Below are positions 20,896-33,762 of a stretch of DNA of 64,000 bases, one piece after another. A model generated the notes under the pieces. It did no database searches and had not been told where the DNA came from. It saw nothing but the letters and a program-made list of their open reading frames with translations. The position numbers and the translations under genes are program-made. Every line of letters starts with the position of its first letter. Position 1 is the stretch's first letter. Origin of the DNA: Rahnella bruchi. Lineage in GTDB: Bacteria > Pseudomonadota > Gammaproteobacteria > Enterobacterales > Enterobacteriaceae. The stretch covers positions 1 to 64,000 of the forward strand of contig NZ_QZWI01000012.1 of the NCBI RefSeq assembly GCF_003614975.1, given 5' to 3'.

Positions 20896-21351
20896 TTAAG
20901 ACTCCCGGCGACGGGCGCACATCATTGATGCCTCGCAAGCAATCTCACCATCTACTTTCGCGACACCTTTGAAACGAGCAACGCCACGACGCTCTTTAAT
21001 GAATTCAACTTCCAGAACCATCTGGTCACCCGGCAAGACCGGACGTTTAAAGCGTGCATCGTCGATTGCTGCAAAATAATACAATTCGCCCGGTTCCAGT
21101 TTTCCTACACTTTTGAACGCCAGAATGCCGGTGGCCTGAGCCATCGCTTCCAGAATTAAAACGCCTGGGAAAATAGGTTTACCCGGGAAGTGCCCCTGGA
21201 AGAACGGTTCGTTAAAAGAAACGTTTTTCACGGCGCGCAAAAATTTCCCTTTCTCAAAGTCCAGCACGCGGTCAACCAGCAAGAATGGGTAACGGTGTGG
21301 CAATAAATCCAGTATCTCTTCAATACGCAGAGTATGAGTGTCAGTAGTCAA
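20896..21351 (-). CDS. fabZ: 3-hydroxyacyl-ACP dehydratase FabZ (TTG start)
   Basis: Dehydrates 3-hydroxyacyl-ACP in fatty acid elongation. It is a hot-dog fold with catalytic H54 (in GHFPGKP) and E68. The start is taken as TTG at 21351, with AGGAAGAG 6 bp upstream. This gives 151 aa and aligns with the E. coli N-terminus. The longer frame from 21393 adds 14 residues the family lacks. A weak TTG start could help keep FabZ low relative to LpxA (inference). Confidence 0.93.
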   Translation of the reverse strand: MTTDTHTLRIEEILDLLPHRYPFLLVDRVLDFEKGKFLRAVKNVSFNEPFFQGHFPGKPIFPGVLILEAMAQATGILAFKSVGKLEPGELYYFAAIDDARFKRPVLPGDQMVLEVEFIKERRGVARFKGVAKVDGEIACEASMMCARRRES

Positions 21352-21393
21352 AATACTCTTCCTGTCTATAAAAACTGATGGCATCAATAACAC

Positions 21394-21431
21394 GGCCTGC
21401 CAGACCCCAAAAGAAGGTCATCAGGCAGGCC
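21394..21431. repeat. Inverted repeat in the lpxD-fabZ gap
   Basis: GGCCTGCC (21394-21401) and GGCAGGCC (21424-21431) are perfect inverted copies separated by 22 bp. There is no T-run, so it is not a standard terminator. It could be a processing or attenuation hairpin in the message between lpxD and fabZ. Confidence 0.6.
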
Positions 21432-21498
21432 GCAAATAGGAACGTATGTCGCAGGTTCACTCAACAAAGGGAACACAAAGCAGCACCGTAGGTGGTAA

Positions 21499-22521
21499 TT
21501 AATCTTTTTCGATTTTACGCTCGACAGCTTTCAAGCGCTTATTCATCTCGTCAATATTCATTACCAATGCAGCCGTTTTACGCCAAACTTTATTCGGTTG
21601 TAACGGGATACCGGAGGAGTATACCCCAGGTTCGGTGATTGGTCGCATTACCATTCCCATTCCCGTAACGACAGCCTGGTCACAAATCTCCATGTGACCG
21701 TTGATAACACTGGCTCCGCCGATCTGACAGTAGCGTCCGATTTTCAGACTACCGGCCATGATAACACCACCGGCAACCGCCGTATTGTCTCCAATCACGA
21801 CGTTGTGTGCAATCTGACATTGGTTATCAATGATAACGCCGTTGTTGATAATGGTGTCATCCAGCGCGCCACGGTCGATGGTGGTACAGGCGCCAATTTC
21901 AACACGATCACCGATAATGACGGTGCCGAGCTGAGGAATTTTAATCCAGTTGCCGCGATCGTTAGCATAACCAAAGCCATCAGCGCCAATCACTGTCCCG
22001 GACTGAATCAGGCATTGTTCGCCAATTTCCACGCGATGGTAGATAGAAACGTTGGCCCAAACTCGGGTTCCTGCGCCTATTTTCGCTTCTTTACCGATAA
22101 AGCAGCCTGCACCGATAACAACATTGTCACCCAGTACAACGCCGGATTCGATGACTGCATTTGCGCCAACCGAGACATTCTTACCTAAAGTTGCACTGTC
22201 AGAAATCACTGCACTCGCAGCAATGTCTTGTGCCGGCGCCGGAGTAGTATCCAGCAACTGCGCCATACGCGCGTACGTCAGGTAAGGGTTTTTAACCACT
22301 AATGCCGCTGTAGGGCAAAATGGCAGATCCGCTTCCGTCAACACTACGGCACCTGCATTGCAGGAAGCCAACTGTTCACGGTAACGGCTGTTTGATAAAA
22401 ACGTGATTTGCTCAGAGTGTGCGGAATGCATTGAAGCAACGCCGGTGATGGCAATTTCGCCATCACCGTGCAATTGTGCATCCAACTGCTGTGCGAGATC
22501 AGCCAGTCGAATTGAAGACAT
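21499..22521 (-). CDS. lpxD: UDP-3-O-(3-hydroxyacyl)glucosamine N-acyltransferase LpxD
   Basis: Third step of lipid A synthesis, N-acylation of UDP-3-O-acylglucosamine. The 340 aa protein has an N-terminal uridine-binding domain (to about 100), a long hexapeptide-repeat beta-helix with catalytic H239 (CQIAHN), and a C-terminal helix. It starts 2 bp after the skp stop and is separated from fabZ by 147 bp. Confidence 0.97.
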   Translation of the reverse strand: MSSIRLADLAQQLDAQLHGDGEIAITGVASMHSAHSEQITFLSNSRYREQLASCNAGAVVLTEADLPFCPTAALVVKNPYLTYARMAQLLDTTPAPAQDIAASAVISDSATLGKNVSVGANAVIESGVVLGDNVVIGAGCFIGKEAKIGAGTRVWANVSIYHRVEIGEQCLIQSGTVIGADGFGYANDRGNWIKIPQLGTVIIGDRVEIGACTTIDRGALDDTIINNGVIIDNQCQIAHNVVIGDNTAVAGGVIMAGSLKIGRYCQIGGASVINGHMEICDQAVVTGMGMVMRPITEPGVYSSGIPLQPNKVWRKTAALVMNIDEMNKRLKAVERKIEKD

Positions 22522-22523
22522 GT

Positions 22524-23021
22524 TTATTTAACCTGTTTCAGCACATCAGCAGTAATATCTTTGTCATTATTTGCATACGCAATGGCGTTTGCATCGATAA
22601 CAACATCATAACCTTCTTTGCTGGCTACAGATTTCACAGCATCCTGGATACGGCTCAGGATTTTGTTACGTTCTTCAGCCTGGCGACGACGGTTATCTTG
22701 CTCGAACTGCTGCGCTTTAGCAGAGAAAGCTTCGCGTTGAGCCATAACGTCTTTTTCAAGTTTTGAACGATCGCTGGCTTTCATTGTAGAGCCATCACGT
22801 TGCAGACGTTGCATTTTGGTTTGCAGATCACGTTCCTGAGATTGCAAATCTGTCGCACGGCTTTTGAACTCGTTTTCCAGCTGTTTTGCTACTGCTTCAC
22901 GAGCAGGCATTTGTTGGAAAATGCTTGCTACGTTAACGATAGCAATTTTATCAGCAGCCTGAACGCTAGCTGAAGAAGCCATAACTAAACCGAGGCCTGC
23001 GGCATATAACCACTTTTTCAC
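22524..23021 (-). CDS. skp: Periplasmic chaperone Skp
   Basis: A trimeric holdase that carries unfolded outer-membrane proteins to the BAM complex. The 165 aa protein has a 22-residue signal peptide ending VQA|ADK and long charged helices (about 60-130) that form the tentacles. The start is GTG at 23021 with AGGAG upstream. It lies directly downstream of bamA, the usual functional pairing, with a hairpin in the gap. Confidence 0.95.
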   Translation of the reverse strand: MKKWLYAAGLGLVMASSASVQAADKIAIVNVASIFQQMPAREAVAKQLENEFKSRATDLQSQERDLQTKMQRLQRDGSTMKASDRSKLEKDVMAQREAFSAKAQQFEQDNRRRQAEERNKILSRIQDAVKSVASKEGYDVVIDANAIAYANNDKDITADVLKQVK

Positions 23022-23090
23022 TATAAACTCCTTCCATCACCCGTTTGTGCCAGATGGCACAGTAAATTACACAAAACACCCGATAAGAAA

Positions 23091-23117
23091 ACAATACACG
23101 GGCCGAAACCCGTGTAT
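23091..23117 (-). terminator. Hairpin between bamA and skp (partial terminator)
   Basis: On the minus strand ATACACGGG-TTTCGG-CCCGTGTAT (23094-23117) is followed by TGTTTTC. It could trim transcription from bamA into skp or stabilise the bamA 3' end. Confidence 0.65.
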
Positions 23118-23174
23118 CAAATTCAGCATCTGGCCTTTGCGATTCTGCTGAACAAATTCTGCCCAGGCAGTACG

Positions 23175-25595
23175 TTACCAGGTTTTACCAATGTTAAACT
23201 GGAACTGTTCTGCCTTATCGCCTTCATATTTCTTAATCGGTTGTGCATAGGAGAAGACCAATGGTCCCAGTGGAGACATCCACTGCAATGCAATACCTGA
23301 AGAAACACGAATGTTGCCTGGTTTACTGTAGTCAGGAACGCCCGCTGCCTGAGACTCAGGGGTATTTTCCCAACCGGTATCCCATACTGTACCACTGTCC
23401 ACAAACAGGGAAGTACGCAGTGAGTTCGCGTATTTCTCGCTGACGAACGGGGTAGGAACAATCAGTTCCGCACTCAGTACCGCCATTGCGTTACCACCGA
23501 CTGCATCATCCGAATTATCAATCGGACAAGTGTTGTAGGAGGTATTAGCAGTAGTACATTTGTAATACGCTGCTTTAGGACCAATAGTGTTCGACTGGAA
23601 ACCACGAACACTGCTTGAACCACCGGCATAGAAGTTATCGTAGAACGGTACTTCTTTACCGCCCAGACCATCTGCGTAACCTGCACGCGCACGGCCCATC
23701 AGCACCCAATCACGATCCTGATTCAGTGGCAAGTAACTGGTTGAATCAAATGTAATTTTGTAATATTCGTTATCTGAGCCCGGCACAGTCACTTTACCGT
23801 TCAGGCTGGCTTTAGTCCCCGAAGTCGGGAAGTAGCCACGGTCAAGGTTGTTATAACCCCAACCCAGATTCACGAAGAAGTCATCCGCGCTGAAGTCTGC
23901 ATCTGCATTGTCGCTGGTCGTTACAGCAGGTTGCAGGCCAACAGAGTTCAGATAACGGAACATAGCAATCTGTGGTTCCATATTGGAAAGATCGTTATGG
24001 ACGTAATCCAGACCCAGACGTAATGAGTTGTTCTCATTAATCGGGAAGCCCAGGTTCCCGCCAATACCATAACTTCTGTTGGTATAACTGGAGAGATCCG
24101 CATCATCAGCTTTAAAGTCGTTATAGAAGATACGACCACCCAAACTTACGCCGTCAACGGTGAAGTATGGATCAGTGATGGTGAATTCCGCGTACGTCTG
24201 GTAATCGTTCTTGGTACCGCTGATGCCGACAGAGTTACCCGTTCCCAGCCAGTTGTCCTGCTGGACACCGACCTGGAAGCTGACACCACTTTCTGTACCG
24301 TAGCCTACGCCAAAGTTGAAAGTACCGGTGTTACGTTCTTTCACTTTGTAGACCACATCAACCTGATCCGGTGAACCCGGAACACGTTGCGTATCAACAT
24401 CCACAGTTTCGAAGTAGCCCAGACGGTTCAGACGCTCTTTGCCTTTATCGACCAGATCGTTGCCTAACCAGGCACCTTCCATCTGACGCATTTCACGGCG
24501 CAGTACGCTGTCTTTACTGGTGTCATTACCTTCAAAGCGGATATGACGCACGTAGAAACGGTTGCCCGCATCAACGTTGATGTGCAGCTTAACGGTTTTG
24601 TCTGCATCATTAATTTCTGGCTGTGTTGTCACACGTGGATAAGCGTAACCATAACGCCCCAACATCTGTTTGATGTCGTTTTCCATTTTGGTGACTTTGG
24701 CGCCGTTATACAGCTCGCCTTTATCAATTTTAGTCAGGCTTTGAACTTCTGCCGAGTGACCCGCCATGCTGCCAGTCACATCCACGCCAGAAAGTTTGTA
24801 TTGCTCACCTTCTGTAATGTTCAGCGTGATGTAGATGCCTTTTTTGTCCGGCGTCAGGCTGACCTGCGTCGAATCAATATTGAAACGGGCATAACCGCGA
24901 TCCAGATAGAAACTGCGCAGGGTTTCAAGGTCACCCGCGAGCTTTTGTTTCTGATATTTACGGTCGCCGACGACGTTCCACCATGGCACTTCATCACGCA
25001 GCTGGAAGCGTGAGATCAGCTCATCAGTCGTAAAGGCATGGTTACCTACGATGTTGATCTGCTGAATTTTGGCAGAAACACCTTCGGTAAAGACCAGTTT
25101 CAGGTCAACACGGTTACGCGGTAAAGGGGTCACAACCGCTTTTACCGACGCACTGTATTTACCCACGCTGTAATAGAAGTCTTCGAGACCTTTCTCGATA
25201 CTGCCGATGGTGGTGCGGTCAAGTGCTTCGCCAACACGGACGCCAGAGGCTTCCAGGTTTTGCTTGAGCATGTCATCTTTTACCGATTTGTTACCGGAGA
25301 AAGTGATGCTGGCAATGGTTGGGCGTTCTTTGACCTGAACAATCAGTGAATCACCATCACGCAGGACGCGAACGTCCTCAAAGTTGCCAGTGGCAAACAA
25401 TGCACGAATGGTGTTACTGATATCATCGTCAGTAACCGTATCACCGACGCGAACCGGCATATTGAGTAACGCCGCACCGACGGCAACTCGCTGCAGGCCT
25501 TCGAAATGAATATCTTTCACTACGAAACCGTCTGCACCGTATACGGTGGCGCTGCCAAACAGCAGCGACGCTATGAGCAACTTTTTGATCGCCAT
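23175..25595 (-). CDS. bamA: Outer-membrane protein assembly factor BamA
   Basis: Core of the BAM complex that folds beta-barrel proteins into the outer membrane. The 806 aa protein has a 20-residue signal peptide (ending VYG|ADG), five POTRA domains (about 24-420), and a C-terminal barrel ending in the aromatic signature FNIGKTW. The lid/loop 6 motif VRGFQSN is present (consensus VRGF). A cysteine pair lies in a surface loop near residue 690-700 ([14 protein letters not shown]). It follows rseP by 36 bp. Confidence 0.97.
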   Translation of the reverse strand: MAIKKLLIASLLFGSATVYGADGFVVKDIHFEGLQRVAVGAALLNMPVRVGDTVTDDDISNTIRALFATGNFEDVRVLRDGDSLIVQVKERPTIASITFSGNKSVKDDMLKQNLEASGVRVGEALDRTTIGSIEKGLEDFYYSVGKYSASVKAVVTPLPRNRVDLKLVFTEGVSAKIQQINIVGNHAFTTDELISRFQLRDEVPWWNVVGDRKYQKQKLAGDLETLRSFYLDRGYARFNIDSTQVSLTPDKKGIYITLNITEGEQYKLSGVDVTGSMAGHSAEVQSLTKIDKGELYNGAKVTKMENDIKQMLGRYGYAYPRVTTQPEINDADKTVKLHINVDAGNRFYVRHIRFEGNDTSKDSVLRREMRQMEGAWLGNDLVDKGKERLNRLGYFETVDVDTQRVPGSPDQVDVVYKVKERNTGTFNFGVGYGTESGVSFQVGVQQDNWLGTGNSVGISGTKNDYQTYAEFTITDPYFTVDGVSLGGRIFYNDFKADDADLSSYTNRSYGIGGNLGFPINENNSLRLGLDYVHNDLSNMEPQIAMFRYLNSVGLQPAVTTSDNADADFSADDFFVNLGWGYNNLDRGYFPTSGTKASLNGKVTVPGSDNEYYKITFDSTSYLPLNQDRDWVLMGRARAGYADGLGGKEVPFYDNFYAGGSSSVRGFQSNTIGPKAAYYKCTTANTSYNTCPIDNSDDAVGGNAMAVLSAELIVPTPFVSEKYANSLRTSLFVDSGTVWDTGWENTPESQAAGVPDYSKPGNIRVSSGIALQWMSPLGPLVFSYAQPIKKYEGDKAEQFQFNIGKTW

Positions 25596-25631
25596 CGTTG
25601 TTATGCGTTCTTCCTAACCTAATCTCCGGTC

Positions 25632-26987
25632 TTAAAGACGGGAGAAATCATTGAAAAGTGCAAGCCCCATCAACAACACCAGCAAAACTGAACCAATGCG
25701 GTAACTGAAGTCCTGAACTCGCTCGGAAACTGGCCCACCTTTTAGCTTTTCTATTGCGAGAAAAAGCAGGTGTCCACCATCTAATACCGGTAATGGGAAG
25801 AGGTTGATGATCCCCAGATTGACACTGATAAGTGCCAAAAACGTGAGGTAAGACACCAAACCATACTCTGCTGACATTCCTGCGCCCTGTGCGATGGATA
25901 TTGGGCCACTCAGATTGTTCAGCTTCACATCTCCGGTAATTAACTTACCCAGCATGCTCACAGTGAGTTTCATCAGTTGCCAGGTTTTATCCCCGGCCTC
26001 ATAAAACGCCACAAACGGACCATACTGACGGATTGTTTTAAATTCGTCAGGCAGTGGTATCACTTTCGGTACCACGCCAGCAAAACCCTGTATTTTGCCT
26101 TTGCCTGCGGACTTCGTGTCCGGCGTTAATGTTAAAGCGACAGGATCCCCACTCCGCTCGACTTCCAGCGCAATAGGTTTACCCGGATTATCCCGGACCT
26201 GTATGACAAACGACTGCCAACTTTCCAGAATCTGACCATCGACTTTAACGATCCTGTCTCCGGCTTGCAAACCCGCCTTTTGGGCAGCTGAATCAGGCTG
26301 CACTTCCTGCAGAACAGATTCTATCTGCGGACCTCTGGGAATCATACCCAGAGAGACAACCGGATCCTGCTTTTCAGGATCAAACTGCCATTGGCGCAAA
26401 TCCAGAGTTTTCTCAACCACCTGAGATGAGCCAAATTGCGCAACACCTACGGTCGTTTGGTCATCACCAATTTCGCCCATCAACGCCATACGAACTGATT
26501 CCCAATCAGGCGTTTCGATACCCGCAACAGACTTTAGTTCCATTCCGGATGAAATATTCGATTGGGCAGCGATTGAATTAGCAGTGATATTCGCGATGAC
26601 AGGCCGCACACTGGGCACGCCGATAACGAAGACCAGCCAGTAGGCAAAAATGGCAAAAATGAAATTGGCAATCGGCCCGGCACTGATGATAGCTGCACGT
26701 TGCCAGACCTTTTTGTTATTGAAAGATTGATGACGAAATTCAGGCGCAACGGCTTCGACACGTTCGTCGAGCATTTTGACGTAGCCGCCGAGAGGAATAA
26801 TGGCCAGTACATACTCGGTTCCCTGCTGGTCAGTTCTGCGCCATAGCGCACGACCAAAACCGACAGAGAAGCGTTCAACACGCACACCACAACGACGAGC
26901 AACCCAGAAATGGCCGAACTCGTGCACGGTGATAAGCACCCCCAATGCGACGATAAAGGCGGCCAGGCTCCAGAGTATGTTCATCAT
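25632..26987 (-). CDS. rseP: Site-2 intramembrane metalloprotease RseP
   Basis: Makes the second cut in RseA to release sigma E, and clears signal-peptide remnants. The 451 aa protein has the zinc motif HEFGH (22-26) in the first membrane helix and two PDZ domains in the middle. A C-terminal LDGGH holds the third ligand. The first two codons are both ATG (26987 and 26984), so either may be used; AGGAA lies upstream. The neighbours bamA and skp are themselves sigma E targets in E. coli. Confidence 0.96.
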   Translation of the reverse strand: MMNILWSLAAFIVALGVLITVHEFGHFWVARRCGVRVERFSVGFGRALWRRTDQQGTEYVLAIIPLGGYVKMLDERVEAVAPEFRHQSFNNKKVWQRAAIISAGPIANFIFAIFAYWLVFVIGVPSVRPVIANITANSIAAQSNISSGMELKSVAGIETPDWESVRMALMGEIGDDQTTVGVAQFGSSQVVEKTLDLRQWQFDPEKQDPVVSLGMIPRGPQIESVLQEVQPDSAAQKAGLQAGDRIVKVDGQILESWQSFVIQVRDNPGKPIALEVERSGDPVALTLTPDTKSAGKGKIQGFAGVVPKVIPLPDEFKTIRQYGPFVAFYEAGDKTWQLMKLTVSMLGKLITGDVKLNNLSGPISIAQGAGMSAEYGLVSYLTFLALISVNLGIINLFPLPVLDGGHLLFLAIEKLKGGPVSERVQDFSYRIGSVLLVLLMGLALFNDFSRL

Positions 26988-27028
26988 ATGTCTAACTATT
27001 CCTTAGAAACTTCACCGTCTGCGACGGA

Positions 27029-27877
27029 TTAATACACTAACAGCATCAGACAGGCAAATACAGGCACCGCAGCCGTCAGGCTATCGATACGGTCAAGTAT
27101 TCCACCGTGGCCAGGGATCATATGACCACTGTCTTTGATACCTGCCTCGCGTTTGAACATACTTTCCGTCAGGTCGCCCAGCACAGAAGCCAGTGCAGCG
27201 ACAACGGAGCAAATCAGCAAGATTGATGGCTGCACAGTTAACGGTGCATAACGACCAAACAACCAGGCTATCAGGGCTGAAGTCAAAAGCCCACCGGCAA
27301 ACCCTTCCCAGGTTTTTCCCGGAGAAACTTTCGGTGCCAGCTTGTGCTTACCAAATAATTTACCAAACAGATACGCGCCGGAGTCAGCACCCCAGACGAG
27401 TAGCATCACATACAACAACCACCATGCGCCAGTGTGATGATTCTCTGCATAGCCGTATTGGCGCAATGCAATCATGCCCCAGAAAAATGGCACAATCGTC
27501 AGCACACCGAATACTACCCGCAATATGCGGGAATGCCGCCAGAATCCTGCCGAAGCCGGATATCCCACCACTAACAGCAGCGCGACGCACCACCAGGCAA
27601 GTCCGGCCCACAAAGAACCGCTAACCTGCATCAGATGCACACTTTGCTGATAAGCCGGTATGCTCAGCAACATGGCGGCCAACAGAAAACCACAGAGTAT
27701 GGCCAGCCAGATACGCTGATTACGTGTTGCAAAACCCGCCAGTTGCCCCCACTCCCACGCCGCCAGCATGCACACGACTAATGTGACGATGGCGAAACCT
27801 ACCGGTGGAAGCAAAAAGAGTGCTGCAATAACAATCGGTATTAAAATCAGAGCTGTGATAATGCGATACTTCAGCAA
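27029..27877 (-). CDS. cdsA: Phosphatidate cytidylyltransferase CdsA (TTG start)
   Basis: Makes CDP-diacylglycerol from phosphatidate and CTP, feeding all phospholipids. The 282 aa protein is a polytopic membrane protein with the C-terminal CDS signature KDSGHMIPGHGGILDRIDS. The initiation codon is TTG at 27877 with AGGGAGAA upstream, 9 bp after the uppS stop. No nearby ATG in frame preserves the family N-terminus. Confidence 0.95.
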   Translation of the reverse strand: MLKYRIITALILIPIVIAALFLLPPVGFAIVTLVVCMLAAWEWGQLAGFATRNQRIWLAILCGFLLAAMLLSIPAYQQSVHLMQVSGSLWAGLAWWCVALLLVVGYPASAGFWRHSRILRVVFGVLTIVPFFWGMIALRQYGYAENHHTGAWWLLYVMLLVWGADSGAYLFGKLFGKHKLAPKVSPGKTWEGFAGGLLTSALIAWLFGRYAPLTVQPSILLICSVVAALASVLGDLTESMFKREAGIKDSGHMIPGHGGILDRIDSLTAAVPVFACLMLLVY

Positions 27878-27886
27878 ATGTTCTCC

Positions 27887-28645
27887 CTAGGACGCATCAG
27901 CGCCGATAGGTGTAGTCCCCCCGAAGCGGCGCTCGCGTTGTGCAAAAGCAGTCAGCGCACCTTCGAAGGTATTTTCATCAAAATCAGGCCAGAGGACATC
28001 GGTAAAATACAACTCTGCATAGGCAATTTGCCACAACAGGAAATTACTGATCCTATGTTCCCCACCGGTTCTGATCACCAAATCGACGGGTGCCAGTTCG
28101 CTCATACAGATCGCTGAATTCAGCAACTCTTCTGTAATTTGCTCCGCCCGCAGTGTACCGGCTTCTACCTGACCTGCCAGTGTCTTAACGCCTTGAATAA
28201 TATCCCATCGGCCACCGTAATTCGCAGCGATGTTGAGCGTCAAACCGTCATTATTTTGAGTAAGTGTTTCTGAACGACGAATACGTTCCTGCAGACGAGC
28301 ACTAAAACGACTGACATCGCCAATGATCCGCAGCCTGACATTATGTTTGTGCAGGCTTTTGACTTCACTGTCCAGGGCACGCACGAACAGTTCCATAAGT
28401 GCGGAAACTTCCTGAGCCGGGCGATTCCAGTTTTCACTACTAAAGGCATAAAGCGTGAGCGCATCGAGGTGATGACTGGCAGCAAAACTCACAGCTTTGC
28501 GCACTGACTTCACTCCCGCTTTATGACCAAATACCCTCATTTTACCCTGACGTTTTGCCCAGCGTCCGTTACCGTCCATGATAATGGCAACATGGCGAGG
28601 TTGAGAGCAACACATATCAGACATCTGTTGATTTTCGAGGGACAT
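27887..28645 (-). CDS. uppS: Undecaprenyl diphosphate synthase
   Basis: A cis-prenyltransferase that makes the C55 lipid carrier precursor for peptidoglycan, O-antigen and other polymers. The 252 aa protein has the family motif [10 protein letters not shown] with catalytic D24, and the C-terminal region [19 protein letters not shown], where enzymes of the family more often read RTSGE. It stops 9 bp before cdsA. Confidence 0.96.
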   Translation of the reverse strand: MSLENQQMSDMCCSQPRHVAIIMDGNGRWAKRQGKMRVFGHKAGVKSVRKAVSFAASHHLDALTLYAFSSENWNRPAQEVSALMELFVRALDSEVKSLHKHNVRLRIIGDVSRFSARLQERIRRSETLTQNNDGLTLNIAANYGGRWDIIQGVKTLAGQVEAGTLRAEQITEELLNSAICMSELAPVDLVIRTGGEHRISNFLLWQIAYAELYFTDVLWPDFDENTFEGALTAFAQRERRFGGTTPIGADAS

Positions 28646-28769
28646 AACGCGTACTCATTTCCTTTTATCAGAACACAGCGGCTTTCCGGCTGGCAAAACT
28701 CTCTTCAGGCATACACCAGAACAGCCAGCTGGCGCTGCACCTATTTGTCGCTGTTGCGACTACACGCGC
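28646..28769. other. Spacer upstream of uppS
   Basis: The dxr-uppS gap is 285 bp in all. This part, upstream of uppS on the minus strand, has no ORF of note and should hold the uppS-cdsA promoter, but I could not assign boxes securely. The rest is the dxr terminator and about 127 bp next to the dxr stop with nothing recognised. Confidence 0.4.
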
Positions 28770-28803
28770 AAAAAAGCCGTGTCTCCCTTTCAGGCACGGC
28801 TTA
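28770..28803 (-). terminator. dxr terminator
   Basis: On the minus strand AAGCCGTG, a 13-nt loop and CACGGCTT (28774-28802) are followed by a T-run. Confidence 0.82.
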
Positions 28804-28930
28804 ACTGACAGCTCACCGATTCCACCTGTAACATTCAGTCTCTGAAAAGCCAAATCTGCTGCCAGTGTGGCGCAGACTATACCATCTCAGTGTGATGCTA
28901 ACAAACTGCTGCATAAGTACTAAAACAGGC

Positions 28931-30127
28931 CTACACCGCAAAAGTACGAAGTTTATCTTTCGCACGCACTCTCGCCAATGCGTCAATCTGCAACACTTCC
29001 TCAACAGAATCGGGTTCCCCACTTACCATTTGCTCCATGACCTCACGGTTAAGGGATGCAATGTCAGTAAAGCGCAGTTCACCCTTGAGGAAAGCGGCGA
29101 CAGATATTTCGTTAGCTGCATTCAGTGCCGTGGTGGCTGCCTGTCCGGTATTACTGGCTTCAATGGCAAGTTGCAGGCAGGGATAGCGCGCATAATCTGG
29201 CGCACTGAAAGTCATCGCCCCCATTTTGCAGAAATCCAGCGCTTCCACTTCAGTCTTCACGCGTTGCGGATAGGCCATCGCATGTGCAATTGGCGTGCGC
29301 ATATCCGGCGATCCCAGCTGAGCCAGCACGCTCCCGTCGCAATAACGGACCATTGAGTGGATCACCGATTGCGGATGAATGATGACTTCCATTTCTGCTG
29401 CAGAGGCATTAAACAGCCAGCGAGCCTCAATGTACTCAAGGCCTTTATTCATCATGGTGGCTGAATCAACGGAAATTTTGCGACCCATCGACCAGTTTGG
29501 ATGAGCACAGGCCTGGTCAGGCGTCACATCACTAAACTGTTCCAAAGGGAGTTCGCGGAAGGGACCGCCGGAGCCGGTCAGGATAATACGGGAAATTCCG
29601 TGTTCTTCGAGAGAAGCAAAACCCAGCTGTTTTTGAACAGTTTCTGGCAGGCTCTGGAAAATCGCATTGTGTTCGCTGTCGATGGGCAGAAGCTGGGACT
29701 GGCTTTGGCGCACGGCATCCATAAAGATACGCCCGCAGGTGACCAGCGATTCTTTGTTTGCCAGAAGCACTTGTTTACCGGCGCGGACAGCGGCGAGTGT
29801 CGGTAACAAGCCCGCAGCACCCACAATAGCCGACATCACCTGATCGACATCATCAAGAGCCGCCAATTCGATGGCCGCATCAGTGCCTGAAAGCACTTCG
29901 GTACGGCATCCCTGTTCAGCCAGAATGACTCTCAGCGCACGGGCAGAAGCTTCATCCGCCATGGAAGCGTAAGCAGGCTGAAATTCAAGACACTGCTGCG
30001 CCATAACGTCAACATTGCGCCCTGCAACCAGTGCTTTAACAGTGAAATTGTCAGGATTAGACCTGACAACGGAAAGCGTGCTGGTGCCGACAGACCCTGT
30101 CGAACCAAGAATAGTCATTTGTTTCAT
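28931..30127 (-). CDS. dxr: 1-deoxy-D-xylulose-5-phosphate reductoisomerase
   Basis: Second enzyme of the MEP isoprenoid pathway and target of fosmidomycin. The 398 aa protein has the NADPH-binding [11 protein letters not shown] at 8-18, KESLV, and the metal/substrate motif DSEHNAIFQ. Its product feeds uppS downstream on the same strand. Its own terminator and a gap before frr suggest a separate unit. Confidence 0.97.
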   Translation of the reverse strand: MKQMTILGSTGSVGTSTLSVVRSNPDNFTVKALVAGRNVDVMAQQCLEFQPAYASMADEASARALRVILAEQGCRTEVLSGTDAAIELAALDDVDQVMSAIVGAAGLLPTLAAVRAGKQVLLANKESLVTCGRIFMDAVRQSQSQLLPIDSEHNAIFQSLPETVQKQLGFASLEEHGISRIILTGSGGPFRELPLEQFSDVTPDQACAHPNWSMGRKISVDSATMMNKGLEYIEARWLFNASAAEMEVIIHPQSVIHSMVRYCDGSVLAQLGSPDMRTPIAHAMAYPQRVKTEVEALDFCKMGAMTFSAPDYARYPCLQLAIEASNTGQAATTALNAANEISVAAFLKGELRFTDIASLNREVMEQMVSGEPDSVEEVLQIDALARVRAKDKLRTFAV

Positions 30128-30233
30128 GAAAATGCCCGGGATAGCGCTCGTAAATTCGGAAAGTGCACAGTCTGAAACCTCTTATCTGGCTTGTCTATGA
30201 GATTGTGCAAACCGGTAAAAGATTTAAAGCCCG

Positions 30234-30264
30234 CAAAAAACAAAGCGCCGCAATTGCGGCGCTT
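30234..30264 (-). terminator. frr terminator
   Basis: On the minus strand AAGCGCCGC-AATT-GCGGCGCTT is followed by TGTTTTTT. The stem is perfect. Confidence 0.88.
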
Positions 30265-30284
30265 GGGAGGAAGCTAAAGCTGTA

Positions 30285-30842
30285 TCAGAACTCCATCAGC
30301 TCGGCTTCTTTCTCAGTCAGAGCGACGTCGATTTTCTTGATGAAAATATCAGTCAGTTTCTGGATATCGTCCTGAGAACGGCGATCTTCGTCTTCGCTGA
30401 TTTCTTTATCTTTCAACAGTGCTTTGGTTTTATCGTTCGCATCACGGCGAACGTTACGCACGGACACACGGCCCTGCTCTGCTTCGCCACGTACAACCTT
30501 GATCAGGTCTTTACGACGTTCTTCGGTCAGTGCTGGCAGAGGAACGCGGATTGTCGCACCTGCTGATGATGGGTTCAGACCCAAATCAGAGGTCATGATC
30601 GCTTTTTCCACAGCTGCGCTGATTGAACGGTCAAACACGGAGATAGCCAGAGTACGGGAATCTTCCACTGTCACCTGCGCCAGCTGGCGTAAAGGTGTGG
30701 ATGAACCGTAGTATTCCACCATGATGCCATCCAGGATGCCTGGTGATGCACGGCCGGTGCGGATTTTGCTGATATGGGTTTTGAATGCTTCAACGCATTT
30801 TTCCATACGAATTTCAGCGTCTTTTTTGATTTCGTTAATCAC
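30285..30842 (-). CDS. frr: Ribosome-recycling factor
   Basis: Splits post-termination ribosomes with EF-G. The 185 aa protein has the RRF signature, with a three-helix bundle and a hinge domain ([30 protein letters not shown]). The start is GTG at 30842. It follows pyrH after 108 bp. Confidence 0.97.
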   Translation of the reverse strand: MINEIKKDAEIRMEKCVEAFKTHISKIRTGRASPGILDGIMVEYYGSSTPLRQLAQVTVEDSRTLAISVFDRSISAAVEKAIMTSDLGLNPSSAGATIRVPLPALTEERRKDLIKVVRGEAEQGRVSVRNVRRDANDKTKALLKDKEISEDEDRRSQDDIQKLTDIFIKKIDVALTEKEAELMEF

Positions 30843-30950
30843 GTTGTTAACCTTTGAAAGCGGGTTACCTGGCAGACCATAACATCAGTATAGTCCGTGA
30901 ATACTCATGCCAGCAGAGGCTGGCTGAACACAATGTTCAATTGTGAAGGA

Positions 30951-31682
30951 TCACTCCGCTTTAGAAATCAGCGTCCCTTCATTTTCACCCATCACCACGC
31001 GACGCAGTGCGCCAGGCTTATTCATGTTGAAAACACGAATTGGCAGATTGTGATCGCGGGCCAGCGTAAAGGCCGCCAGATCCATCACTTTCAATTCCTG
31101 TTCCAGCACTTCCTGATAGGTCAGTCTTTCGTACAGCGTCGCTTCCGGATTTTTCACCGGGTCAGCGGAATACACGCCGTCAACTTTGGTGGCTTTTAAT
31201 ACCACATCAGCTTCGATTTCGATACCGCGCAGGCAGGCTGCTGAGTCAGTGGTAAAGAAAGGGTTGCCGGTACCGGCGGAGAAAATCACCACACGGTTAT
31301 GACGCAGCAAGCTGATAGCTTCAGCCCAGCTGTAATTATCACAAACACCGTTCAAAGGGATTGCAGACATCAGACGTGCGTTAACATAGGCGCGGTGTAA
31401 TGCATCACGCATTGCCAGGCCGTTCATGACAGTCGCCAGCATACCCATATGGTCGCCTACAACACGATTCATGCCCGCCTGTGCGAGGCCCGCGCCACGG
31501 AACAGGTTACCGCCGCCGATCACAACGCCTACCTGAATGCCGAGTTCGACCAGCTCTTTCACTTCCTGAGCCATACGATCTAATACACTCGCGTCGATAC
31601 CAAAACCTTCACTGCCCTGCAGGGCTTCGCCACTGAGTTTAAGCAGGATACGTTGATAAACGGGTTTCGCATTGGTAGCCAT
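30951..31682 (-). CDS. pyrH: Uridylate kinase
   Basis: Phosphorylates UMP to UDP; a hexameric amino-acid-kinase-fold enzyme, activated by GTP and inhibited by UTP in E. coli. The 243 aa protein shows the nucleotide loop KLSGEALQG near the N-terminus, GGGNLFRG and the downstream [11 protein letters not shown]. The tsf-pyrH-frr order is standard. Confidence 0.97.
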   Translation of the reverse strand: MATNAKPVYQRILLKLSGEALQGSEGFGIDASVLDRMAQEVKELVELGIQVGVVIGGGNLFRGAGLAQAGMNRVVGDHMGMLATVMNGLAMRDALHRAYVNARLMSAIPLNGVCDNYSWAEAISLLRHNRVVIFSAGTGNPFFTTDSAACLRGIEIEADVVLKATKVDGVYSADPVKNPEATLYERLTYQEVLEQELKVMDLAAFTLARDHNLPIRVFNMNKPGALRRVVMGENEGTLISKAE

Positions 31683-31787
31683 GGTGTCTGTCCTAGAAGC
31701 AATGTGTCTTAATGGATAGTCGGTCTTTACATCATAGCGCTGTCAGAATGACTTTACGCACAATGTAATAGGAATTTGGGGCTGGAT

Positions 31788-31818
31788 AAAACGGAACCGC
31801 CCTTTCGCAGCGGTTCCA
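31788..31818 (-). terminator. tsf terminator
   Basis: On the minus strand GGAACCGC, a 9-nt loop and GCGGTTCC (31793-31817) are followed by GTTTTATCC. It ends rpsB-tsf ahead of pyrH. Confidence 0.82.
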
Positions 31819-31841
31819 TTTTAGGGTGTATCAGGTACTGA

Positions 31842-32693
31842 TTAAGACTGTTTAGTCATTGCTGCAACTTCAGCAGCAAAGTCAGTCTCAACTTTCTCGA
31901 TACCTTCGCCCACTTCAAAGCGGATGAAGTTAGTCACGTCAGCGTTGTGTTCTTTCAGAACCTGACCAACAGTTTTGCTTGGATCGATAACGAAAGGCTG
32001 ACCTGTCAGAGAAACTTCGCCGGTGAATTTCTTCATGCGGCCTTCAACCATTTTCTCTGCAATTTCTTTCGGCTTGCCAGACTGCATCGCGATGTCCAGC
32101 TGAACCTGGTACTCTTTTTCTACCACTTCAGCAGACACATCTTCAGGCTTAACGAATTCTGGTTTGCTTGCTGCAACGTGCATAGCAATTTGCTTAACCA
32201 GTTCTTCGTCTGCGCCAGTAGCTGCGATCAGAACACCGATACGTGCGCCGTGCAGGTAGCTACCCAGCACATCGCCTTCAAGGATTTGAACGCGACGAAT
32301 GTTGATGTTCTCACCGATTTTAGCAACCAGCTGAATACGCTCTTCTTCGAACTGAGCTTTCAGAACGTCAACGTCAGTCACTTTGCCTGCAACAGCAGCA
32401 TCCAGCACTTTGTCAGCGAAAGCCTGGAAACCAGCATCTTTAGCAACGAAGTCAGTCTGGCAGTTAACTTCCAGAATCACGCCGAAGTTGCCTTCGATTT
32501 TGGTTTTGATCACGCCGTCAGCAGCTACGTTGCCTGCTTTTTTCGCCGCTTTGATCGCGCCAGATTTACGCATATTTTCGATTGCCAGCTCGATGTCGCC
32601 GTTAGCTTCAACCAGAGCTTTCTTACAATCCATCATGCCAGCGCCAGTACGTTCGCGCAGTTCTTTTACCAGGGCAGCGGTAATATCAGCCAT
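31842..32693 (-). CDS. tsf: Elongation factor Ts
   Basis: Nucleotide-exchange factor that reloads EF-Tu with GTP. The start is ATG 32693 ([21 protein letters not shown]) with GAGGA upstream, giving 283 aa as in E. coli. An in-frame codon at 32753 would add 20 unrelated residues. The UBA-like N-terminus and the TDF motif (QTDFVAKD) at the EF-Tu contact are present. It is paired with rpsB. Confidence 0.97.
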   Translation of the reverse strand: MADITAALVKELRERTGAGMMDCKKALVEANGDIELAIENMRKSGAIKAAKKAGNVAADGVIKTKIEGNFGVILEVNCQTDFVAKDAGFQAFADKVLDAAVAGKVTDVDVLKAQFEEERIQLVAKIGENINIRRVQILEGDVLGSYLHGARIGVLIAATGADEELVKQIAMHVAASKPEFVKPEDVSAEVVEKEYQVQLDIAMQSGKPKEIAEKMVEGRMKKFTGEVSLTGQPFVIDPSKTVGQVLKEHNADVTNFIRFEVGEGIEKVETDFAAEVAAMTKQS

Positions 32694-32763
32694 TGTATTT
32701 TCCTCGATTATCTCAGTGCAAAAAGGCTTTTTGCGGTGAGATATTTCTCGCATTTAAGATAAG

Positions 32764-32788
32764 CAAAGGGGGCCAATAAAGGCCCCCT
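32764..32788 (-). terminator. rpsB-tsf intercistronic hairpin (attenuator)
   Basis: On the minus strand AGGGGGCC-TTTATT-GGCCCCCT (32767-32788) is followed only by TTGC. The weak T-run suggests a partial terminator that lowers tsf expression relative to rpsB. Confidence 0.65.
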
Positions 32789-32840
32789 AACCAACATATT
32801 TCAATACCTGGTTAATAAGGGCTCTGCTGAGCTTGCCTTA

Positions 32841-33756
<916 letters not shown>

Positions 33757-33762
33757 GCGCGC

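Noticed and set aside
30905-30925. Hairpin CCAGC/GCTGG between pyrH and frr as a terminator
   Set aside because: There is no T-run on the minus strand and the stem is short; left unannotated.
31947-32762. 271-codon open frame on the plus strand
   Set aside because: Antisense to tsf. The composition (rich in F, N, H) is that of a complement of a highly expressed gene.
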